Shown: one piece after another, positions 1 through 11,479 of the stretch
Position numbering within the stretch: position 1 is the stretch's first letter
Layout of the letters: every line of letters begins with the position of its first letter
Assembly: GCA_963555705.1 (NCBI GenBank)
Contig: OY743177.1
Location: 55,064,096 to 55,128,095 of the forward strand
Length of the DNA: 64,000 bases
Source of the DNA: Ligustrum vulgare
Lineage: Eukaryota; Streptophyta; Magnoliopsida; Lamiales; Oleaceae
Direction of reading: 5' to 3'
Notes under the pieces: model-generated
Databases searched by the model: none
The model's input: only the letters and a program-made list of their open reading frames with translations
Told to the model about the DNA's origin: nothing
Made by a program: the position numbers and the translations under genes

Positions 1-784
1 TTCATTTGCAATGAAAAGATGGAAAATGAGATCCTGTTAATTGAAGTTGGAAAATATTTTCTAAGAAATTTTTTTGCAATCAAATATGGCAAAGTTGAAA
101 ACTGTCAAAAAAATTGCTATCTTCCTTGAAAAATGTGCAAAATTAGTGTTAAATAAAGACTTTGTTCTGCAGCTGGACCAATTTATAATCTTGGTTTATT
201 TGAATTTTTTTATTTTTTAAGATAAGATATGTGGTTAAAAATTGGACAGAGAAAATATGTGTGGTTAAAAGTGGTTTGAGAAATTATGTAAATTATAATT
301 TGTAATCATTACCAAAAAGTGGAAAAAAAAAACGCGTTTGAAAAAAAGTTTTGTTTAATTGCATTGGGGATTATTAAAAATTGTGCAAAATACGTGTGAA
401 AATATTTTCCTTCCAAAAGTTGAAGAATTCATTTGCAATGAAAAGAGGAAAAATGAGACAATGTTTATTAAAGTTGGAAAATATTTTTCAAGGAAAATTT
501 TTGTAATCATATATTTGCAAAGTTGAAAAATGTTAAAAAAATTGCCACATTCTTTGAAAAATTTGCAAAATTAGTGTTAAATTAAGGCTTTGTTCAGCGG
601 TCGGACCAATTTATAATCTTGGTTTATTTGAATTTTTTTATTTTTAAAGTAAGATGTGTGGTTAAAAATTAGACAGAGAAAATGTGTAGTTAAAAAATGA
701 AAAAAATGCAGTTGAAAAAAAATGGTTTGCGTTTAATTGAATTAGATATTATTCGAAAATAATGAAAAATATGTGTGAAATTAA
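1..784. repeat. Tandem duplication of a ~427-bp AT-rich unit
   Basis: Two diverged copies lie head to tail, at 1-427 and 428 to about 784. Both open with TTCATTTGCAATGAAAAGA and share the stretch around GGACCAATTTATAATCTTGG (168-200 and 604-630). Copy 2 has small deletions. The inner part also resembles the right end of a short element near 32.55-32.76 kb and 56.64-56.76 kb (a GAACA(G)AG(C/G)CTTA-type end), so the unit probably contains an old MITE. No coding potential is seen. Confidence 0.8.
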
Positions 785-979
785 TGTGAATAAATCAATT
801 TTAAAAAATAAGTTAACATGAAAGTTGGTAGTGGGCCCATGATGTAGATTCTCAAGTAGTATTAATTATATATATTTGACTATATTCCAAAAACCTATAA
901 AAAAAAAAAATGGGATGAAAATGAGATTTTCATTTAGGAGGGAAAAAGTGGGACCCAAGCCCAGTTGTTATTATATATA

Positions 980-2436
980 CTAGTAATCGCACCCGTGCGA
1001 TGCACGGAATAAATAATATTTATTGAATAAGTTGTAAAAATACAATACCCGATAAAAATAACATAATAAAAAAATAATAATAATAACTTGCATACAAAAA
1101 TTGTGAATAATTTGTAATTTCATTTCTCCCTATAAGATTTCTTACTTTAATGCATAAATTGTATATTCAATATACAATCAAAATATTAAAAAAGGAAAGA
1201 AAAGAAAAGAAAAGAAAAGTTATGAATTGCATTTTTTTAACAGTTAATTATTCATTATCTAGTTTCCTTAGTTTATTTATTCATATAGAATTGATTATTC
1301 AAAAAAAAAAAAAATTTTAATGTTCATTTACAACCACATATTATTTAAAAACTAATTTTTCACAATTGCACATACTACTTTTTAACCACACATTCTAAAA
1401 AAAGAAAATCAATTTTTAACCACTCAATTGATTGATTTGACAATTATTTTATTTTTTTATACTACCTTCTTTCACTTTCAATCACACATTTAAAACAATT
1501 TCTATAGTTTATATCAACCTTACTTATATTCAATGGTTTCAAATACAATGTGAAATTTTATTTTTCACCAACTATTGAAAATGACCATATTACCCACACA
1601 CACAAAAAACTATTTTTTTTGCATGTTAAATAAATGTATGGACTATATTTTATTTTTAAATAGAATAAGTTTGATAAAACCATATATTTTTATTTTCTAT
1701 AGAATTAATTGTTAAAGTCTGTAGTATATATTTTACAAATTGATGTTATTTTAAATTTATAAAAATTAAAAAATGGATAAATGAACAAAATGAGTAAATT
1801 TATAAAATTAATTTCAAAATTACCAAAGAATTTATCGAAACCTGAAGTTGTAGAAATTAAAATGATTCAATTGAATTTACTTAGAAAGATCGGATATCAT
1901 TATTTCTTTTAATTTGATAAGAAAAAAGATTTGAAATTAATCATTTATGTCAAATTGAAGTTAGGTAAGAAATAATAATTATCATTTTATGTCTTAGATG
2001 AGATAAATTAAAAAGATTAGATATTGAAAAAAGTAAAAAGTATAAGTAAAATTTTTACATTTATTATTTGAGGCAATTTTAAGAATGATATATTTAGAGT
2101 TTGCTCTCATTTGTTAACTTGTATTGAACTTCTCGTTAAGATCATGAATTTGACACTTATATTGCATATTTTTTGACGAAAAAAATATTACAATAATTAT
2201 CAAAAGAATAAAAAGAATATATAATTTTATCTTTTTATAGATTTTTTTATTTTTTACAATCAATAAGTCATTTATTACATGTCATTTATAATTAATTTTG
2301 CATTAATTGAAGTTTCCTAATTCAATTATTAAAATAATTAATAAAATTACAAAGTTTCCTAAAATAGTAGGGAAAAATGGCGGGAAACTATGTGTGGGTT
2401 TTTTTGACGGCTATACTATTATTATATATATTAAGA
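980..2436 (-). mobile_element. Non-autonomous Helitron, minus strand
   Basis: On the minus strand the 3' terminus reads CCGTGCATCGCACGGG, then about 10 nt, then CTAG, next to a host T: the GC-rich hairpin plus CTRR end of plant Helitrons. The plus-strand copy is at 980-1008. The 5' end is placed at 2436 because the minus strand there starts TCTTAATATATAT and soon reaches TTTCCCGCCA, as in the Helitron at 11444. The flanking A979 and T2437 fit insertion at an AT dinucleotide. It carries no coding sequence. The 3' end is firm; the 5' end is inferred. Confidence 0.65.
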
Positions 2437-2566
2437 TATATAATTACATATAATTAATTCAATTTATTAGATTACAACACTTCTACATTGATTTTTAGAA
2501 AAAGACGTGATTTTTTGTGAGAGAACGAGACAGAGACAGATAGAGTAATCTATATCTTATCTTATT

Positions 2567-3236
2567 TAGGAGTGAACAAATAAATCATCAAACCGAATCA
2601 AATCGCAATAAATTATTTGATTTGGTTCGGTTTCAAATGTGAAATTGTTTGGTTTGGTCTGAAAAAATTCCTAACCGCCTTAAATGATTTGATTTAGGTT
2701 TCAAATTGCCAACCCGCAAAAAATTAAAAAATAAAAAAATAATGAAAATAAAAACAAAAAAATAAAGGCAAATGTTCAACTTAAAAAAAAGTGGAGCACA
2801 CTTTTTATTCTCAACCATTTGAAAAGAATTCTTGCTCCTGCATTTCATAATCATCATCAAAGACATTTTCTTAAAATAAAATTTTTAATGTAAGAACAAA
2901 CTATAGTTTATTTAAGAAAAATTTAAATGTTTACTTCTATATAATTAGTTTATTTATCAAAATGAATTGATTAACATCAATGCAATTAATTAGAAACTGA
3001 ATACTTTTATTGAGTTAGTTTCAACTCGAAATTTTAGATGAATATGTGTCTTTGAGCTCGTTTTGGAATATACTAATTCATTCGTTAGCAAACCGTGGTT
3101 TCAAACCGCAAAAAATTGTTTGATTCGTTTTATAAAATAAAATGGTTTGATTTGGTTTGAAAATTTTTCAAACCGTTTTAAATGGTTTGAGTTGAAATAT
3201 TGCTACAAACCGCCCAAACCAAACCATGTTCATCGC
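2567..3236. mobile_element. hAT-type MITE with long imperfect inverted repeats
   Basis: The left end begins TAGGAGTGAACA and the right end, reverse-complemented, reads GCGATGAACATGG. Both arms then run into AAACCG/CGGTTT-rich repeats (TTTGGTTTGG motifs at 2640-2700 and 3100-3225). Flanks ATCTTATT (2559-2566) and ATCTTATC (3237-3244) look like an 8-bp target duplication with one mismatch. A TAGGGGTG-like terminus, 8-bp TSD and lack of coding sequence fit the hAT superfamily. Confidence 0.55.
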
Positions 3237-3564
3237 ATCTTATCTTATCTTGTCTATGTTACTTTTAAAAGTCTCTTAAATGGAGAAACTTTTTTGGATT
3301 ATGTTACTCTCCCATCTTTTTAATAATTTCATATTCACCCTTAATTTTAATTAATGTATATTTTTTAATATTTTATTTCTTTTTATTTTTCTATTGTCAA
3401 TAAAAGTATTTTTCATATATTTACAATCTAAATTCTTTACTTCCTCACTAAAAATCTTTTAAATAAAATCAATAAGTCTCATATAATTTATAGTTTCTAA
3501 TACGTCATTCAATTAATATGAGAAAAGAAAAAATGTGTACTTCTTAAATCAAAATTTTTAATGC

Positions 3565-3629
<65 letters not shown>

Positions 3630-4135
3630 CTAAAAGATCTTAAAGGGTAAGACTTTCACTTTCTACATTTAACATTTTATTCTCTATTAGTCATATTCCA
3701 ATTTTAAGTTTCTTTGTCAAATATTAATTTGACTTTGATTATATTCTCACAACACCTATAAAAAGTACTATGAAGATTCACTTCTTTGTTCAAAAAGATA
3801 ATTATTGAATTATGGTTTGTGTAAATTTTTTTCTAAAATATTAATTTTATGAAAAATTAATTAAGTTTTGTTTTCCAATCAATTTAAATTCTTATTGTAT
3901 TAAATTTTTATGTTGAAATTTCAAAGTGCAAATTTCTTGAGAAGATTATTTGTTTATGTTTTAAGTTGGGTTATACGTCTCACATGATGAAAATTGGAGT
4001 ATAAAAGTTTTCAATATTTGTACAGATTTCATTGAAACCTATATATAAGTACCGATGGAAGTTTTAAATTTTATTTTGAATTTTTTATTAACGAAGATAT
4101 AATATTTCTCATTATATTTGTCTATCTTTATTTTA
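3237..4135. other. AT-rich spacer without recognisable genes
   Basis: Apart from the TAA microsatellite at 3567-3626 I see no coding or structural signal. Confidence 0.6.
3567..3626. repeat. (TAA)n microsatellite
   Basis: About twenty uninterrupted TAA/ATA units, directly visible. Likely length-polymorphic. Confidence 0.95.
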
Positions 4136-4352
4136 AGAGTGTGTTTGATTGCACATTATTTTCCACTCAAAATTTCCATGTTTTAATCAAACAAACTCTT
4201 ATTTTCCGTAAAATTTGAATTTCACCCACTTAATATTTGACCATATTTTCCTTGAATTCAAGGAATTAGAATCCCTTAGGGGGTATGAAAATTGTAATTC
4301 TGTGAAATTGGAATTCTACCTTGTTTTTCACCATCCAATCAAACACACCCTA
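4136..4352. mobile_element. Tourist-like MITE, 217 bp
   Basis: Terminal inverted repeats AGAGTGTGTTTGATTG (left) and CAATCAAACACACCCTA (right) are flanked by TTA at 4133-4135 and 4353-4355. A GGGTGTGTTTG-type end with a TTA target duplication is typical of PIF/Harbinger-derived Tourist MITEs. No coding sequence. Confidence 0.65.
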
Positions 4353-5816
4353 TTAACATTTCTATATTAAACAAATATGTTATCTTTTTTAATACTTGCA
4401 ATGTACCATATTCTTGTTACGCTATTTCGACCCACAATTGAAAATTTTTTACTCCCATGCGTCAGAAAGAAAAAATATATCAACTTTCATAAAAAATTAA
4501 ACCAATAATAATCATACATTTCCAAATTACACGATGAAATTGAAATCAACTTGATGACAAACAACAATATTGAAGGGAATGAAGATGTCATCTATCAAAT
4601 TTATGCATTGATGAACTCTTACAAGTCTCAAACTTTATTGTGAAGAAAAAATATTTGGTATTAAATATCCATTGATAATTTTTTTTTTCATCTTTTTATA
4701 ATATTTCAAATATTATATAAACAAAACCTATCATTTATTCCCAAATATTATCGATGTTGTTCTCAACGTGAAGCTCGTATTTGCTTTCATCAAAAAAGTG
4801 AGTCTAACCAAGGTTTTAATTGAGAGTAAAATATTGTCTAAAAAACTTTGTTTAAATGTTAAAAATTATTAGATTTTATTAATTCTATTTGTCTTGCATG
4901 TTTGGCTAATTTTAATTTTTTCCTGACATAATTTTAAAAAATTACTTTATATAGACAATTAATGTGTAAAACACATTTAGATAACTAGTATATATATATA
5001 TAAAAGCAACTAAGATCTGGAATCATTCAATTCAATTGGTTCAATTCAATTGGTCATTTGCCAACAATCATATTAGTTTCTTATAGGTCATTTTTTCAGT
5101 TTATTTTCAGTTTCCAGATTTACTTGTGACGGTTGAAAGTTCTCATGATGACACCACATATTGCCCATGTTTGGTACCATTATTTATAACCCCTTTTTTC
5201 AAAAATCATTTTTACTCTCACATTTTACCAATAAAATAATTTATATATAAACTCAAAAAAATTCCCTATTTTTTAATCATACATTCTCCAAATTTTACTA
5301 TTACAAATCACATTATATCAAATACAGGGGCATTCTAAAATCTGAAGGAAAATTTATTCCTGCTTTGTAAATTTTTGCAACAATACACATGCGCTTGTAC
5401 ACAATACCATTGCCTAACTATATTGACACGACGAACTTGAATAGTTACATCGTCAATTGGGTGTGTGCCTAGGACACCAAGAATTTAACTTGAACAATTT
5501 TATTCTTTCTTTTTAATATAGAAAAATCTAAAAATTCAACATTGTGGGGACTTGTATGTATATTTCCCATGTCATCTTGAGTATAGAATCATTTCGTAAT
5601 TCCACAGTAAGCTTAGCTTTCAACAGAGATGAACATGTAAGCACCATTATCGGAAAAAGAACGTTGAATTGGGCCTTTAATAGATGAAATGGCAATTATG
5701 GTTTTAGGTTTGCAATCCAAATGAAACAAAAAGGAATTGAGGAAGAAGATTCGTAAATTGAAAATGAGATTACTTTTTGTAGAGGTTACCTCGAGACTAA
5801 CAGGCTGATTTTTAGG
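4353..5816. other. AT-rich spacer; one possible Helitron end at 4961-4988
   Basis: No gene is seen. At 4961-4977 a palindrome, AATGTGT AAA ACACATT, is followed 7 nt later by CTAG (4985-4988) and T, the layout of a Helitron 3' end with an AT-rich hairpin. No matching 5' end was found, so this is only a candidate. Confidence 0.4.
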
Positions 5817-5860
5817 GATTTTGGGTAAATTTCAACTTTGGATGAAATTTACCCAAAATC
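5817..5860. repeat. Perfect 18-bp inverted repeat with 8-nt loop
   Basis: GATTTTGGGTAAATTTCA (5817-5834) is the exact reverse complement of 5843-5860, with loop ACTTTGGA. It ends one base before the TTA target site of the MITE at 5864. It could be a small fold-back insertion or a remnant of an earlier event at the same site. Confidence 0.85.
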
Positions 5861-5863
5861 TTA

Positions 5864-6266
5864 GGGGCCGTTCTCTTTATTTTTCGATTTTGGATTTTGA
5901 GTTTTGGATTTTGTTTTGAATTTTGAATTTTGGTTGTTTGTTTTGGGATTGCTGAAAACATGTTCTCTTTATAATTTTGAAAAACTGTTTTCAAAAATAG
6001 AAAACTGAAAATGCGTTTACTTTGTAATTTTTTGATATATTTATTTTTGTGATATTTTATATGTAAAAAATGGTTGATTTGTTGAATTACATTAATTTTA
6101 ATGTTAATAAATCAGTTAGATCTCTATGTCAATAAATTCATCATTAATATTGTTTCAACTAAACAAAAATTTAACCTCATACCAACAAAATCTTAACATA
6201 GATTTATATATAATGGCAAAATAAAATAAGAACTTCAAGTGAAGGAAGTGTCTCACATTTATCCAA

Positions 6267-6302
<36 letters not shown>

Positions 6303-7065
6303 TAAAAAATTACAAAAAAAAATAAAAATCTTAACATGGATCTATATATTGGCAAAATAATATAAAAATTTCAAGTGAATGAAGTGTCACACTTTTATAA
6401 AAAATAATAATAATAAATAAATAAATAAAATTTACAAAAAAATAAAAAAATAAAAAAAATCTTAAAATGGATCTATATATAATGGCAAAATAACATAAGA
6501 ATTTCAAGTGAATGAAGTGTCTCACTTTTACAAAAAAAAAAAATCTTAATATGGATCTATATATAATGACAAAATAATATAAGAAATTCAAGTGAAGGAA
6601 GTGTCTCACTTTTACAAAAAAATAAAAAAATAAAAATAAATAATTTACAAAATAAATTTTTTTTAACATGGATCCATATATAATGATAAAATAACATAAA
6701 AACTTCAAGTGAAGGAAATGTCTCACATTTTTAAAACAAAAAAATAATAATAATAAATAAAAAATTACGAAAAAAAATCTTAACATAAATCTATATATAA
6801 TGGCAAAATAATATAAGAACTTCAAGTGAAGGAAGTGTCTCACATTTACCAAAAAAAAAAAAAAATCCAAAACGCGCATTTTGGTTGTTTTGGACTTTTT
6901 AACACAAAATATCCAAAACGCAATAAACTCGTTTTGAGTTTCCTTTATATATTTTTTTGTATTTTGAAAAACGCGTTTCTGAAAATGGACAAAGTGAACA
7001 CGTTTTCGATATTTCCAAAAATCGAAAACTCAAAACGGACTGAAAACAGCAAAGAGAACGGGGCC
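5864..7065. mobile_element. Tourist-like (PIF/Harbinger) element, copy 1, with internal minisatellite
   Basis: Ends GGGGCCGTTCTCTTT (left) and AAAGAGAACGGGGCC (right) are inverted repeats flanked by TTA at 5861-5863 and 7066-7068. The subterminal arms (TTTTGAGTTTT, AAACGCGTTT) are also inverted. The middle holds six imperfect copies of a ~70-bp unit. There is no transposase, and the long AT-rich reading frames here are by-products of the repeats. A related copy lies at 53835-54679. Confidence 0.8.
6190..6855. repeat. Interspersed minisatellite inside the Tourist-like element (six units)
   Basis: Units start near 6190, 6331, 6459, 6543, 6663 and 6778. Each reads CTTAACATGGATCTATATA, then ATGGCAAAATAA, then TTCAAGTGAAGGAAGTGTCTC, and units are separated by A-rich linkers of variable length. 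The same unit recurs three times in the copy near 54.2-54.5 kb. Confidence 0.9.
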
Positions 7066-7068
7066 TTA

Positions 7069-7533
7069 CTTTTTCGAATAAAATTTGGAGAAAGTATTTT
7101 TTTTAGAATCTATATCTATATCTATAACTTTATTATTATTATTATTTATTATTATTATTATTTTATTATTATATATACAAAAATAAAGTATTTACCAAAA
7201 ATAAAATACACACATTTTTCCGCCAAAATGTACTTGCTAAATTTGGAAAGGTTTTGCCAAAAATACAAAAATTAAAAAATAAATAAAACATGATTGCATT
7301 TTGGAAAGTGTAATGATTACAAATTTAAATTACACTTTTTAGCACTATATGCATTTGTTCACAAATTAAAAAATTCGTTTTGAGCACTGTTAAATTATAT
7401 AAAAAAATAATGGTTGTTAAAAGTTTTTGTTTAAAAACAAAGAATATGATGTTTTCGAGGTAAAAATTAGTGATTAAAAGTGGAGAGAAAAAATATTTGT
7501 GATTAAAAAATAGTTTAAAAGCGTGTTTTCTAA
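7069..7533. other. AT-rich spacer
   Basis: Low-complexity TTA tracts (7130-7170) and A/T runs; no gene or element end recognised. Confidence 0.5.
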
Positions 7534-7545
7534 GCTCTGATACCA
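7534..7545 (-). promoter_or_regulatory. Primer-binding site (initiator tRNA-Met type)
   Basis: The minus strand reads TGGTATCAGAGC, the PBS of many plant LTR retroelements, two bases downstream of the LTR end at 7548. The same 2-nt spacing is seen in the gypsy elements at 37340 and 41777. Confidence 0.85.
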
Positions 7546-7547
7546 AT

Positions 7548-8455
7548 TGATGCAAATCACGTGGTAATTGCTGCTATGAAACCCACACAAGATTAACACA
7601 AACTCAAGAAAGTCCAAAGAACCAATGTTTAGAGATTGATTCAGAATTGTTGAATCAAGCAACCAACACGATCAACCGATATGCTTACCTCTTGAATACA
7701 AGAATTGTAAATCTCTCCCAAGTATTTGAACGCTAAAAGAATTGATTCCTGCAAAGTTCGAATTAGTTTAACGAAGAACAATGTTTGAAAGTAAATATGT
7801 CATTCGAATTATATTAATCTCAAAGTTGTATGATTAAAAGTTACAATGAAGAACCTTTAAATAGGCTAAGAAATAAAGTTATATTCTAATTAAGAACTAA
7901 ATAACCAACCAAATCTATTTGAAAAATAAATAAAAGATATTTTCTAATCTAATTAGGAATCTAACATAGATAAACCATTTTATAGCAATAATGGTGGAAA
8001 TAAAGAAATTTGAAATTTCATTAAAAGTTACAAAAACTAGACTTCTAATTTAACTAAAATGGAATTAAATTTGAATTCCACAAAAATCATATTTCGGTAT
8101 ATGCACGCATTCGCATGAGGACATGTCGTGCGATTGCGTGGAATCGTGTTTTCGCTATTGCATTTTACACAGTCAACAACACGATCACCATTTTTTAATG
8201 CCACACAATCGTGTGGTTCACTCCTCTGACCCCGTCTTTGATTGCTTGAATGATGGTGATCTTATTGGACTCTCTGCTTGAGTCCAACATGAAATTTCCT
8301 TCTTTAGGCGTCAAGAATATAGTTTTGTCCATCGTTTTTTGCACAAGGTTGTTCATTACTTATTTGACTTTCTTTTCTCGAAATTGAATCATTGGCCATT
8401 CTTCCACAATCAACGGATCCTTATTGGACTTGTGCTCAAACTCTGGATCACATCA
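7548..8455 (-). mobile_element. 5' LTR of a truncated Ty3/gypsy element, minus strand
   Basis: On the minus strand the LTR starts TGATGTGATCC, exactly as the gypsy LTRs at 36462 and 40868 do, and ends GATTTGCATCA next to the PBS. A TATA-like CTATTTAAAGG lies near 7850-7860 (minus strand). Upstream of it is a cluster of CG-rich imperfect palindromes (8100-8215; GTGCGATTGCGTGG, CACAATCGTGTGG). The internal region beyond the PBS is missing, so this is a truncated insertion. Confidence 0.75.
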
Positions 8456-8766
8456 TTATTAGTTTGTAAAATTCTAAATTACTTGAATTATCATTTTTTT
8501 TTAATTTGTCTAAATTATCGAATTTGTAAAAAACTAATTTGCTTGAATTATTGATGTGAGCTTATTTTAATTATCGTTTAATTTTCAAATTAATGTTTAA
8601 TACCAAATAATTATGTTGCAAAGTCTAAAATTAAAGTATAACGGTAAAATAAAAAAACCTAAACAATGATTTAGATTATTTGATAAATTAACAAAATAGA
8701 TGTTGACACACATTACAAAAAATGTGCACTTGTGAAAGGAAATGAAATGAAATGATTGGGTATGAG
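8456..8766. other. AT-rich spacer
   Basis: No gene or element end recognised; it runs into the target site of the MITE at 8767. Confidence 0.5.
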
Positions 8767-9305
8767 TAGGGGTGGGCATCAACCCGTCAAAACCGCCCAA
8801 TCCAACCCAACGTTGCGTTGGGTTGGGTTGGGTTTTGATGAAAACTGGGTTGGGTTATAAAAAAAATTGTTTGGGTTGGGTTGGGTTGTGGGTTGGATGA
8901 CCGACCCAACCCAATCAAAATTCAAAAAATATAAGACCATTTAAATTTCAAGAATCTTAAATCCATTTTTAATTTGGATGAAATTCAAATATAATTTGAA
9001 CATATTTTAGTTTTATTAGCAAATATTTAATTTATTATATTTGAGCTTATTGTATTGTACATAATTTATTCGAGTTAATAGTTGATTTATGGGCATAATT
9101 TTTTAATTTTCTAAGAATTTTATTTAATTGGACCAAAGTCCAAACCACCCAACCCAACCCAATCCGACCGAAACTTGTTTGGGTTGGGTTGGGTTTGAAC
9201 TCATGTTTGGGTTGGGTTGTGTTGATTTTTTATCAACCTGACCATAATGGGTTGGGTTCGGGTTCGGCAAAAAACCGACACAACCCAACCCACGCCCACC
9301 CCTAA
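8767..9305. mobile_element. hAT-type MITE rich in GGGTTGGGTT
   Basis: Terminal inverted repeats TAGGGGTGGGC (8767-8777) and GCCCACCCCTA (9294-9304). GTATGAG flanks both sides (8760-8766 and 9306-9312), or 8 bp with one mismatch. Both arms are arrays of (GGGTT)n/(AACCC)n in opposite orientation, so the element can fold on itself. The TIR and TSD length point to hAT. The telomere-like pentamer is part of the element, not an interstitial telomere. No transposase is present. Confidence 0.8.
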
Positions 9306-9779
9306 GTATGAGGGTTTTAATGCAACAGTTGCAACCTTTGCGTGTGAATTGATGGTTTGGAGAGGGGGAGGGGTGGAGGGTTTAAAGAATTGTGACATGG
9401 TTGTGCCATGTCACAATCTGGTAAATGATCTGCTGCCCGAATGTCTACAATCTACATCTATAATATATTAAAAATGGAAAAGAGCGAGGAAATTTTGATT
9501 TCTCATTTTATCCTTATATTGTTATGTTTTCAATCAGTTTTACACTTAATATTTAATTTTTCTCCATTAAATACAATTATTATTAGTTATTATATTAATC
9601 AATAATATATTTAAATATTTTTTTCACTAATAACACCCTTAAATTGTTATACACAATCTTTATTAACATTAGTTCCCATTAAAAAAAAATTTGTCAACTT
9701 CTTTTTTTTCCAATTCTTTATTGTATCTTTTAAATTACAATCATCTCACTTACAACCTAACTTGAATTCTTCAAGGGCC
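9306..9779. other. Spacer with a possible Helitron 5' end at 9457
   Basis: TCTATAATATATTAAAAATG at 9457, preceded by A, resembles plant Helitron 5' termini (TCTATA...). No partner 3' end is recognised. The rest is AT-rich and non-coding. Confidence 0.35.
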
Positions 9780-9975
9780 AGACTTGGTTGAATTCAAATT
9801 CGTTCTTTGAAGCACTTGGACGAAAACAATTGAGTAGAAAAATGCAAGAGATGTGAAACTAATAGAGAGAAAAAGACAAATTTGAGTGATACACGAGGCT
9901 AAATACGTGACGCATAACGATTCTATATCAAGCAAGAACAACAATCCAGTCAACATGACACACTAGGAGACAATA
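9780..9975 (+). mobile_element. Fragment of gypsy 5' leader, homologous to 37770-37970
   Basis: Shared blocks include TTCGTTCTTTGAAGCA, AATTTGAGTGATACACGAG and CAGTCAACATGAC, in the same order as the leader and gag start of the element at 36462. Small gaps separate them; identity is roughly 80% by eye. There is no LTR or PBS on either side, so it is a relic of the same or a sister family. Confidence 0.7.
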
Positions 9976-10024
9976 TCAACATTATTCTAATCCTAGGGTT
10001 AGAATTGGGGTTGAGCGAAAAGTA

Positions 10025-10249
10025 GTGAGTGATGTTTTTCCTAGAATGGGGGATAAATTCAATTTGATTGGAGAGATGGTTGGACTCCTCAGGAGTGAGA
10101 TGAACGCACTAAAGAGAGACACAATGGTTGAATTGCAAGAGGAGCCTATGATGTGTTCCGGACCCTCGACAATCGGAGTCATAGCAGGCTTGACGGAAAA
10201 AATTAAATATTCAAGCCAAAATAAAAGTGCAGTCCAGTTACGAATGTAA
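10025..10249 (+). pseudogene. Possible gag N-terminal remnant (74 codons)
   Basis: An open frame directly follows the gypsy-leader fragment, where gag starts in the element at 36462. It has heptad-like spacing of hydrophobic residues (LIGEMVGLLRSEMNAL), as expected for the coiled-coil start of a plant gypsy Gag. I find no zinc knuckle or conserved Gag motif, so the assignment rests on position and style only. Confidence 0.3.
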
Positions 10250-10640
10250 TAACCACATGGATTTCAATACAATATGTTACAATTCCATTAGTCGGTTACT
10301 TATATTTCATAGATTATATGAAAAAAAAAAATTTTTACAAATTTTAATTCACGTTTTCATTTCTTTTATCCTTTTATTAGTATTTGTCATAGAGAAAGTT
10401 AAAATTTGTCAGCTTTGATGAAGCAATAGATATTACAAATTAATTTTATTAAGAGGAATTTTTAAATACATTGTTATAAAATAATATATGACCACATAAG
10501 TTAATCGTAAAAGGAAATTCTTCAGTAATGCTCTGAATGAGTTTGGATCCATCCAACGATTTTTTTTATGAGACAAAAATGATTTATTGTGATTTTAGAA
10601 GACATAATCTCCAACACCACTGCCACAAAGAAACAAAAAG
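10250..10640. other. AT-rich spacer
   Basis: Nothing recognised. Confidence 0.5.
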
Positions 10641-10647
10641 AAGTCAC

Positions 10648-10800
10648 CCTACAAGCACGGTGCAGCGGTAAAGCATGAGCAGTTGAAACAAGATGATTGG
10701 ATATGTTCGAGTCTTAACTCTTCGAGGGTAACATTTAAATATTAGAGGATAAGTACTTAAATTGAGCCAGGATCTTGGTGGGCCCTGTCACCCCTTTGTT
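10648..10800 (+). mobile_element. Possible tRNA-derived SINE
   Basis: GTGCAGCGGTAAAGC (about 10661) resembles the A box of plant tRNA-derived SINEs, and TGTTCGAGTC (about 10705) resembles a B box, roughly 30 nt apart. Downstream sequence (GGTGGGCCCTGTCACCCC) has the composition of a SINE body. I see no clear poly(A)/T tail or target duplication, so family and limits are uncertain. Confidence 0.35.
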
Positions 10801-11180
10801 ACGTGGTGCTGTCCGCATGTCATAAATGGGGTTCATGGGAAGGAGAACCGTTGCTTGAATTACTTCAAGTATACATAGGCCATATCTGCATTCACATTTA
10901 CCTATAAGGCGAAACAGAAGGAAATTCCACCACCCTCCAGGATTAGTCGGATGAAGCTTGAACACTCGAGTCATTAAAAAAAGTCACTAAAATCTAACCT
11001 ATCATACCTGCACTATCCATATCACCAAAAATAAAAATAAATTAACATGCTCTAACATCCCCATTGTTGGAACATTACCTCCACCTCCACAATAACATCA
11101 CCATCTCAACACCATCACCACCATTGAGTCAAATCCCTAAACCCACCACAAATACCAATATCAGAAATCAAAATGAAAAG

Positions 11181-11223
<43 letters not shown>

Positions 11224-11443
11224 ATTACAAACTTATATCTCGAAAGATCGTACCATGGTGGTGGTCCGCTAGGTGGAGTGTTGATGGTGGTGATGGTGAT
11301 AGTGAAAGTGATGGTGGTGTAGCGATACAAGCAAAAGATGGGTGATTTTAAAAAGACATTTTAAATTAAGATGGGTACTTTTTTATATTACTTTAAGTAG
11401 GAGGCTACGTGCAATATATTCCACTTGATATATATTTTTACTA
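10801..11443. other. Spacer with (AT)n and imperfect CCA/TGG repeats
   Basis: Contains an (AT)n microsatellite at 11184-11220. It is flanked by a CCACCACC/ACCATC-rich stretch on the left and a GGTGGTGATGG-rich stretch on the right, which are roughly complementary. No gene is supported. Confidence 0.5.
11184..11220. repeat. (AT)n microsatellite
   Basis: About 18 consecutive AT units. Confidence 0.95.
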
Positions 11444-11479
11444 TCTATATTCTTACTTAATATTAAAGGAGGAGAATTT

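Noticed and set aside
6155..6879. Long minus-strand frames rich in Phe/Leu/Tyr (KFLCYFAIIY repeats)
   Set aside because: They are translations of the AT-rich minisatellite inside a MITE; no domain, and the repeats explain the open frame.
8800..9290. GGGTT-rich tract as interstitial telomere
   Set aside because: Both orientations occur inside defined inverted repeats with a target duplication, so it is a MITE; the unit is not TTTAGGG.
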